64,000 bases of DNA, taken from assembly GCF_032854445.1 (NCBI RefSeq), contig NC_088297.1, forward strand, positions 862,169 to 926,168. Reading direction: 5' to 3'. The translations under genes were made by a program, and so were the position numbers. Position 1 is the stretch's first letter. Each line of letters opens with the position of its first letter. Under the pieces are notes generated by a model, which saw only the letters and a list, made by a program, of their open reading frames with translations, searched no databases and had not been told where the DNA came from. The stretch is from Liolophura sinensis. Lineage: Eukaryota > Mollusca > Polyplacophora > Chitonida > Chitonidae. Of this stretch, positions 56,250 through 64,000 are shown piece after piece.

Positions 56250-56516
56250 TATTTATTTATTCATTTGACTGGAGTTTTACGCGGTATCAGGAATATTTTA
56301 CTCATAGGACAGCGGCCAGTGTTATGGTGGGAAAGAAACCTGACAGAGCCCGGGGGAACCCCACGACCATCCGCAAGTTGCTGCAGGAACTTCCCACTTA
56401 CCACGAGAGCAGAAGCCGGCATGACCTGGATTTGAACTCACAACAATAGCATTGGTCAGAGGCTCCTGGGTCATTGTGCTACACTGCACTCTAACCACTA
56501 AATCACGGAAGCCTTG
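56250..56516 (-). mobile_element. SINE-A copy, full length, reverse
   Basis: TTATTTATTTATTCATTTGA at the left, CACGGAAGCCTT (head complement) at the right, B-box complement GGATTTGAACTCAC inside. Confidence 0.9.
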
Positions 56517-56649
56517 ATGAGTCGAGTACTTGACCAAAATGAATGTAAAGTAACGGACAATCGGTACTGTGGACGACACGAATGGTTAGAATTTAACAAA
56601 GTTCACCAGCTATCTGTGATGTGGTTATACCTTATTCTTCTCTTCTTAG

Positions 56650-56867
56650 CACAACGTGTGAAGGACGTAGCCGTGAGCGCAGCAGTTGCTGGCAAAGCGG
56701 CTTTGGAACAAGAAGACTTCAGTAAGGCAGAAAATAATCTACGCAATGCCCGTCTGCTGTTCAGCAGACTTCCCAACGATGAAAACAAGTGGTTGCTATT
56801 GTACTTGATAACAAGACATACTGGTCTATGCCAGCTGACCTTCACCTCCAACCAAAACATAACATTC
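56650..56867 (+). CDS. Isolated internal exon of an unknown gene, TPR-like helices
   Basis: A 218-base open exon between a good acceptor (TTCTCTTCTTAG) and a consensus ATTC|GTAAGT donor, phase 1 in and phase 0 out. It encodes VKDVAVSAAVAGKAALEQED, then FSKAENNLRNARLLFSRL and WLLLYLITRHTGLCQLTF. The A-A-x-x-G-x-A-x-x-x-x-D-x-x-x-A pattern suggests one tetratricopeptide-like helix pair. The frame is clearly amphipathic and codon-like. I could not find flanking exons, so it may belong to a gene with large introns, or be a relic. Function unknown. Confidence 0.5.
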
Positions 56868-58322
56868 GTAAGTTACTCTTTTGATCATTTAACATGCAGG
56901 TTACAAATCAATAGTGTAGACTACTGTATGCAATAATAATCTGAGTGGTACATTTTTATGGGCTGTATACATATTGTACAACCCAGAACGGTTACCGCAT
57001 GAGGAACAATGATACGGGTCACGCAGGGTATTTTGATAATATCTATAAACTAAATACAATATTACAAGGCGATAGCCCATATGCATATTAACTGCATATA
57101 CAAAGTTAATATCTATATATATGTATCTATCAACAATAATAACAAATGCTTACTGACTGGCCATAGAGAACATGTACACTGGACTCAAAATGTCAAAGTC
57201 CAAAAGCATGATAAATTCCAGTATATGTGCATCTGCAGTGATATGTAATTTCTGAGGATTGTGTTGTGTTAGGACAATCACAAGCATAACTAAATACAAA
57301 AACTCAGAACAGTTACAAGTGGTTGCTATTGTACTGAGTTTTCATTTGGCCTGTGTACTGCTGGTGCAGCCATCTTGTTTAGCCACTTGATAAAGGCTGG
57401 GCTGATAGGATGAGATTAACCAGCAGGGGTCATCAGGGGCAATAGATGCCAAGGAGGAATTAATCCCTTCCAGATGTGCTGCCACCTTGCTTACATACAC
57501 TGGGGTAATACACATGTCTGTAGCTACTGGAGGCTGGCATGGTCAGCTCAAACAAAGGAATTAGGCTTGACCATGTGTTAACCAGTGTAAAAGGAACTAT
57601 CTGTTCTGGAAGTTAGGAGATCAAGTTAACTTTAGGCAAAAGCTAGTAGTTGATACATATAATCCTTAAATTCCAGATTAATTCAAGTAAACAGTGGTCA
57701 CTTTTAAAACTAGTGAACTTAAGTGGGTTAATAGTTCCAATGTGGAGGTTTATCCCAAACTAACACAGCTAACCAAATATTTTCACTGTAAACAGGTTGA
57801 TGGGAGAAGCAGTTATCCCACCTGTTTCTTGGCGTAAATTCCTGAAATCTATTCAGCCAATCCTTTTAGAATGTGTGTATCTCTTTGCAGAGATCACACT
57901 AACTTGTGAATGGCTAACCAAAGTAATAACTTAAATTACTCAAAAAGATGTGCATAATATATCCTATATGGCACAGTCAGATAATTGCATATGTAACAAC
58001 AATTACATATATCAATTTATGGAAATGTTCTGAGACCACAAGGGTTAAATTCTTACCTGGGTGAAATGTATGAATGAAGACTGGCTGTGATCTTGGTAAA
58101 ACACGTCTTGACTGCTCGGCTGTCTTGGAGGGAATGGGGCTAAAACAAAGGGCCGCATGGCAAGGCTGGGGTGTGGAGGTCATGTGACCTCCCACCCCCT
58201 CTCAGGCCATGGGCACTCCCCCACAAGCATAAGGCTTGGTTACTGATGTGACTAGCTTACTGGTGAACACCCAGAGCAGATCTGGCCTGGAGATTTGGGC
58301 AGATCTGACCTGGGGGTTTACA
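56868..58322. other. Intergenic or intronic, no clear feature
   Basis: Holds a 21-base copy of part of the 56650 exon near 57313 and a weak exon candidate at 58057-58139. Otherwise AT-rich and unremarkable. Confidence 0.4.
58057..58139 (-). CDS. Weak exon candidate, minus strand
   Basis: 83 bases between acceptor CTTTGTTTTAG and donor CCCAG|GTAAGA. One frame reads PFPPRQPSSQDVFYQ, then DHSQSSFIHFTQ. All three frames are open over this length and no partner exon was found, so the support is the splice-site pair alone. Confidence 0.2.
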
Positions 58323-58679
58323 TGCGCTTGCAAGCTATTGGATATGACATTTAGTTAAATACACGCAAAAATAAATGAATATATGAAATTATAGTACATC
58401 AGACGCAACTGGCCGTTACAGTCGAACATTGTATAACTATAAACACTGTTTCACTGTTCTTAAATATCTCTATAAGTTTACATTTTCATTCGAAGCAAAA
58501 TGCCCGCTTGAGCAAATCATTAAAATAAAGATAATATATAGGTGTTTAGGGATGTGTTGTGTTTCTGCTTTCTTGACTCTTGATAATGATTCTGGTAAAT
58601 TCACGACGTCTTATATTGATTCAAATTAGACATGGATTCTGAGAAATTCAGGTGTAATGAGGTTATCTTCCACAATTCA

Positions 58680-61600
58680 AAACTCAGACTGAAAGCACAA
58701 ACAATGCCTGGGTCAGGAAGTGCGAAACTTCTGTCAGAACGGTCAAACTCCGGATATTGTGTCGAGGAAACTTATCATGTCTGTATGAGAATGTGTAAAA
58801 CTTTTCTCAGTACAGTCACACATCGGATATTGACAGGAGAAAACTTATCATGCCTGTATCCGAATGTGTGAAACTTTTCTCAGTACAGTCGAATACCGGA
58901 CATTGTGTGGAGAGAACTTATCATGGCTGTACCCGAATGTGTAAAAATTTTCTCAGTACAATCGAACAGCGAGTACTGTATGGCGAAAACTTATCATGCC
59001 TGTATCCGAAAGTGAGTGAGTGAGTCATTGAGTGCTTGGGGTTTAACGTCGTACAATTTTTCAGTCATATGACGACGAAGGAATCCTTAGGGTGTATGTG
59101 ATGTGCCTCCTTGTTACAGGACGGATTTCCACCGCTCTTTTATCTAGTGCTGCTTCAATGAAACGACTTACCGAAGGCAAGTATGCCGCCCGAGCCATTA
59201 TATTGATACGGGTCAACCAGTTATTACACTTTCCTCTTCATGATGAACGCCAAGCGAAGAAGTTACAACTTTCTCTTTTAAAGTCTTGTGACTCGACACA
59301 TGTTTGATCCTGGATCTACCGCTCCCTAAGCGGACGCTCTATGTATCGGAAAGTGTAAAACTTTTCTCAGTACAGACGAACACCGGACACTGTATGCAGA
59401 AAATTTATCATGCCTGTATCCGAAAGTGTAAAATTTTTCTCAGTACAGAGGAACACCGGACATGGTGTGGAGAGAACTTATCATGGTTGTATCCGAATGT
59501 GTAAAAATTTTCTCAGTACAGACGAACATCAGACATGGTGTGGAGAGAACATATCATGGTTGTATCCGAATGTGTGAAAGTTTTCTCAGTGCTGTCAAAC
59601 ACCAGACACTGTATGTAGAAAGATTATCATGTCAGTATTGGAATGTGAGAAACGTCCCCCCACAGCAGTCAAGCAGCGGACATCGTACTTAGGAAATCAT
59701 ACATATATCAGAAAAGTGTGAAACTCCTCATGGTACACACAAATGCCCGACATGGTACTTAGGAAATTTATCATGTCTGTGTCGGAATGTGTGTAATCTT
59801 CTCTCGGTACAGTCAAACGCCAGACATTGTATGAACGAAACTTATCATGTCTGTATCGGAATGTGTGAATCTTCTCTCGGTACATTCAAACGCGTCTTGC
59901 TTGTATCAAAATGCGTGAAACTTCTCGCAGTACAGTGAAACGCCAAAGATTATATGAAGGACAGTGATTACGTCTGTTTCAGAATATGTGAAACATCTCG
60001 CTGTAAAGTGAAACGCCGAAGATTGTATGAAGGACAGTGATTACGTCTGTTTCAGAATGTGTGAAACATCTCGCTGTAAAGTGAAACGCCGAAGATTGTA
60101 TAAAGGAAAGTTATTATTTCTGTTTAGGAATGTGTGAAACATCTCGCAGTAAAGTGAAACATCAGACATTGTGTGGAGAAAACTTATTTTTTGTGAAATA
60201 AGAATTTGTGAAACATCTTGCAGTACAGTCAATCGACGGACATTGAGTACGAAGGAAACTGATCATGCCTGTATGAAAATGTGGGAAACATATCCCAGTA
60301 CAGTCAATCACAGGACATTATATGCAGGAAACTGATAATTAATGCATGAGAATATGGGGGAGAAATCTCTCAGTACAGTCAAATGTCGGACGTTGTATGG
60401 AGGATTGTTATTATGCCTCTATCAGAATTTGAGAAACGTCTCCCAGTGCAGTCAAACAGTGGGCATCGTACCTAGAAAACTTATCATGTCTGTACTGGAA
60501 TGTGAGACACGTCTTCCAGTGCAGTCAAACAGTGGGCATCGTACCTAGAAAACTGATCATGTCTGTACTGGAATGTGAGACACGTCTTCCAGTGCAATCA
60601 AACAGTGGGCATCGTACCTAGAAAACTGATCATGTCTGTACTGGAATGTGAGACACGTCTCCCAGTGCAATCAAACAGTGGGCATCGTACCTAGAAAACT
60701 GATCATGTCTGTACTGGAATGTGAGACACGTCTCCCAGTGCAGTCAAATAGCGGACATCGTACCAAGAAAACTTATCATGTCTGTATTGGAATGTGAGAC
60801 ACGTCTTCCAGTGCAATCAAACAGTGGGCATCGTACCTAGAAAACTGATCATGTCTGTACTGGAATGTGAGACACGTCTTCCAGTGCAATCAAACAGTGG
60901 GCATCGTACCTAGAAAACTGATCATGTCTGTACTGGAATGTGAGACACGTCTTCCAGTGCAATCAAACAGTGGGCATCGTACCTAGAAAACTGATCATGT
61001 CTGTACTGGAATGTGAGACACGTCTCCCAGTGCAATCAAACAGTGGGCATCGTACCTAGAAAACTTATCATGTCTGTATTGGAATGTGAGACACGTCTCC
61101 CAGTGCAGTCAAATAGCGGACATTGTACCAAGAAAACTGATCATGTCTGTATTGGAATGTGAGACACGTCTTCCAGTGCAATCAAACAGTGGGCATCGTA
61201 CCTAGAAAACTGATCATGTCTGTACTGGAATGTGAGACACGTCTTCCAGTGCAATCAAACAGTGGGCATCGTACCTAGAAAACTGATCATGTCTGTACTG
61301 GAATGTGAGACACGTCTCCCAGTGCAATCAAACAGTGGGCATCGTACCTAGAAAACTGATCATGTCTGTACTGGAATGTGAGACACGTCTCCCAGTGCAG
61401 TCAAATAGCGGACATTGTACCAAGAAAACTTATCATGTCTGTATTGGAATGTGAGACACGTCTCCCAGTGCAGTCAAATAGCGGACATTGTACCAAGAAA
61501 ACTGATCATGTCTGTATTGGAATGTGAGACACGTCTTCCAGTGCAATCAAACAGTGGGCATCGTACCTAGAAAACTGATCATGTCTGTACTGGAATGTGA

Positions 61601-61880
61601 GACACGTCTTCCAGTGCAATCAAACAGTGGGCATCGTACCTAGAAAACTGATCATGTCTGTATTGGAATGTGAGAAACGTCTCCCAGTGCAATCAAATAG
61701 CGGACATTGTACCAAGAAAACTTATCATGTCTGTATTGGAATGTGAGACACGTCTTCCAGTGCAATCAAACAGTGGGCATCGTACCTAGAAAACTGATCA
61801 TGTCTGTATTGGAATGTGAGACACGTCTCCCAGTGCAATCAAACAGCGGACTTTGTATGAAGTAAACTTATCATTCCTGT
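58680..61880. repeat. 60-73-bp tandem array, copy 2, with homogeneous 73-bp expansion
   Basis: The first part mirrors copy 1. From about 60480 to 61850 the array is made of about 18 nearly identical 73-bp units (ATCATGTCTGTACTGGAATG, TGAGACACGTCTTCCAGTGC, AATCAAACAGTGGGCATCG). The matching part of copy 1 has only about four. Confidence 0.93.
58995..59340 (-). mobile_element. SINE-B copy inserted in the array, reverse, copy 2
   Basis: Same junctions and same orientation as at 40815. It keeps a few bases that copy 1 has lost (CATGATGAACGCC versus CATGATGACGCC). Confidence 0.88.
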
Positions 61881-62028
61881 ATCGGATATATAAAAATTAC
61901 TTCATCCGTAACGAATCATATATTAAATATCTAAAACCATTTGACAGAAGAACACATAGGGCTATAAGTTTATGATTTAACAATTCTTTATGTATTCGGT
62001 AGAGAGTTACATGTCTAAGGCAGGAACA

Positions 62029-62365
62029 TTAGTCTTTCCTGAGAAACTGTACTGAGAATTCCACAGAGCTGTATGTCCCTGGGCAGCAGTCGTACTTCTT
62101 CTCCTTTCGCACACCCTCTATATACTGCACCTCCCATTTCGGATTGGTGTACAGATCTGACACTTCCATGTGCTTCTTACCGGGCTCGACGTCCACATAT
62201 GAAGTGTCATGGACCCAGGATCCCACTCGAAAGACGCACGTGACGTTAACGGAATTCTCCGAGATTGGGCAGGATGCTTCCACGTGTAGCGCGGGCACAA
62301 AGTAGACCCCACCGTCGTGTTCTACGATGATGGCGTTGTCGTTCAGTTTCTCAGGTGCGTGAACA
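62029..62365 (-). CDS. AChBP: AChBP copy 2, exon 4
   Basis: Same length as copy 1 exon 4, with one amino-acid change (V-S-A-L to V-P-A-L) just before the Cys-loop. The loop C motif YDCCPGTY and the stop codon are unchanged. Confidence 0.94.
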
Positions 62366-63539
62366 CTGAAATAAATGGGAATATTTCAGAATACTATTTT
62401 CATGTGATATTAAATGTGATGACAACATACAATTTTGAACAATTTTAGACCAGTCAGGACTAATCAGTTCCAACTGAAATCATCTTTTAACCTAATTCTA
62501 TTGCACCTATGCTGGTAAAGGACTTATAATTTGTGACCATTTAAGCATTTCTAGGAAGAACCTATGCTGGTAAAGGACGTATAATTTGTGACCATTTAAG
62601 CATTTCTAGGAAGAGAGGGAATAAAGCCTTTGCTGATGTAAATTGACAGGAGGCAGTATTTCACCAGTTACGTGTAACCATTTGCTCTCACACATTGGTG
62701 AAAATAAAAGGTCGACGAAGTTCTTGTGACCGTTTGCACAGGCTAACGTTCCTCAACTAGAGACCGCTTCTCTTCCACGACTATTTTAACCAGTTTGCAT
62801 GTTCATCAGCAGGTCACATGCTGGTCTCTTCACAGAAAGCATGTATGAAGCTTTCCATGTATTCCAATACAATATCGATTAAATACCGGTAACAAGTATA
62901 GATTATCAGGAACTTGGCTAAAGATATCTAGTCTTTAAAGATGAAGGTGATAATGGTAAACAAGAATTTATATGAAGTAAAGTTGTAGAGTTTATCTCAC
63001 ATTTGATAGTGAGGATGGTAATAGGGCGTCTAGATAACATCTATGTCTGATCTTGAGGTCAGGTCCACGTAATTAGGCATTCCCTTTTTCGGAATGTTCC
63101 TGATTTTAGATCTGATGGACAACGCCGTTTTCTGGAATTATTGATGTAGAAGTCGGTGGCATGATTTTTACGAAACCCAGGTGTCCGGAGCAAACATTGA
63201 TTTAAGAGTGCAGCTGAATTAAAGAGGAGACGGGCACAATTTACGCGCACCTCATAGCGCAGAATTGGGAAGATATACCTCTATACGCGTTTACGGCCAC
63301 AACATTTCTGTATCTATCGACTTCGTGGACGTCACTGATTTAGCTGAAAGAGCCGGCAAGATGTCTAGTCTTTGAAGAAGCACGGAATATTACGTCATTC
63401 CCAGCCCTTGCTGTCACCCCCAAACTTACCCATTGTAAAGAGTGAGATCTGGAATCCAAATCGCGTCCTGGGGTAAAGCCACTTTCTCCACGCCGTGATG
63501 AAGATTGCTGTCCCATCGCAACCGAGAGTCGTGCCAGGA
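62029..63539 (-). CDS. AChBP: Acetylcholine-binding protein, copy 2, last two exons (gene continues past the right edge)
   Basis: Exons 63430-63539 and 62029-62365 are the same lengths and phases as exons 3 and 4 of copy 1. By hand comparison the 447 coding bases differ at nine positions. Seven changes are silent and two alter residues: Phe105 to Leu in exon 3 and Ser144 to Pro in exon 4. All ligand-contact aromatics and the Cys213-Cys214 pair are kept, and there is no frameshift or stop. The first two exons should lie beyond base 64000. Probably a functional second gene rather than a pseudogene, but that cannot be shown here. Confidence 0.9.
62366..63429 (-). other. AChBP copy 2, intron 3
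   Basis: Nearly identical to copy 1 intron 3 and exactly the same length (1,064 bases), including the small tandem duplication at about 62506-62611. Confidence 0.85.
63430..63539 (-). CDS. AChBP: AChBP copy 2, exon 3
   Basis: Identical to copy 1 exon 3 except one base, which changes A-F-P-Q-D to A-L-P-Q-D. Both splice sites are intact. Confidence 0.92.
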
Positions 63540-63564
63540 CTATAATATACAACACAAACATAGC

Positions 63565-64000
63565 TCATGGCGATCACACGGAAAGATCAGGTGAATATGT
63601 CAGTGGTCATTAGACGGAAAGATCAGGTGAATCAGTCAGCGGTAATCAGAGGGAAAGATCAGGTGAATCAGTCAGCGGTAATCAGAGGGAAAGATCAGGT
63701 GAATCAGTCAGCGGTAATCAGAGGAAAAGATCAGGTGAATCAGTCAGCGGTAATCAGAGGGAAAGATCAGGTGTATATGTGAGTGGTAATCGGACGGAAA
63801 GTTCATGTCAATCAAATAGTGGTGTTCAGATGGAAAAAGTAAGAAACCGTGAATGAATCAGTGGTAATCAGACAGAAATGGTAAGAAACCGTGAATGAAT
63901 CAGAGGTAATCAGACAGAAATGGTAAGAAACCATGAATCAATCAGTGGTAATCAGACAGAAATGGTAAGAAACCATGAATCAATCAGTGGTAATTAAACG
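63565..64000. repeat. 36-bp and about 42-bp repeats in AChBP intron 2, copy 2
   Basis: About six 36-bp units here against about four in copy 1, followed by the about 42-bp units up to the window end. The 36-bp period leaves a 71-codon frame open that is not a gene. Confidence 0.88.

Larger units (their letters stand above)
58323..64000. repeat. Segmental duplication, copy 2 (runs past the right edge)
   Basis: Matches 40120-44830. The left ends are 18,203 bases apart and the AChBP exon 4 stops 19,206 apart; the 1,003-base difference is accounted for by a longer 73-bp array in this copy. Confidence 0.92.

Noticed and set aside
7379-56516. tRNA genes at the heads of SINE-A and SINE-B copies
   Set aside because: The A-box and B-box are recognisable, but no cloverleaf with a paired acceptor stem was seen by eye. 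The heads continue directly into SINE bodies.
63567-63782. 71-codon frame with 12-residue repeats (RGKDQVNQSAVI type)
   Set aside because: Antisense to AChBP intron 2 and created by the 36-bp repeat. The matching region of copy 1 has a different unit number.

Overview
This is animal nuclear DNA, most likely from a mollusc. Every gene found is split into exons with GT-AG introns. Two exon sets encode an acetylcholine-binding protein (AChBP), the soluble ligand-binding-domain relative of nicotinic receptors known mainly from molluscs (and annelids). The window is also full of tRNA-derived SINEs of a type I associate with mollusc genomes. I cannot fix the class or species from sequence alone. 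There are no bacterial or viral genes, and no CRISPR array, rRNA or true tRNA gene was seen.

Layout. (1) 1-5827, minus strand: the 5' part of an ECHDC3-like gene (enoyl-CoA hydratase/crotonase family). Three exons are clear and a fourth, the start exon, is probable. The rest runs off the left edge. (2) 5828-6422: a head-to-head, probably shared promoter. (3) 6423-38595, plus strand: a six-exon gene of unknown name. I reconstructed it from splice sites with every reading phase matching. It encodes a 322-residue type I membrane protein with a signal peptide, a small SEA-like ectodomain, one membrane helix and a very basic tail. Its 969 coding bases are spread over 32 kb because the introns carry large tandem arrays: a 42-bp minisatellite of about 9.7 kb and an 81-bp array of about 0.9 kb in intron 1, a 41-bp minisatellite of about 13.9 kb in intron 3, and a degenerate 53-bp array in intron 4. 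(4) 38596-42822: 3' flank, a SINE palindrome, then a degenerate 60-73-bp array. (5) 42823-46182, minus strand: a complete four-exon AChBP gene of 231 residues. (6) 46183-58322: intergenic sequence with SINEs, MITE-like elements, a 53-bp array, and a few isolated exon candidates, of which the best is 56650-56867. (7) 58323-64000: a second copy of 40120-44830, about 18-19 kb away. It holds the last two exons of a second AChBP gene, whose first two exons must lie beyond the right edge.

The genes do not form a pathway. The main interest is structural. Three unrelated minisatellites have expanded inside one gene's introns, with nested higher-order repeats. One array appears to have grown out of a piece of a dispersed element. 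An AChBP gene was segmentally duplicated, and the repeat arrays of the two copies have since diverged in length. Many long open frames lie inside the 42-bp and 81-bp arrays only because those unit lengths are multiples of three; they should not be annotated as genes.
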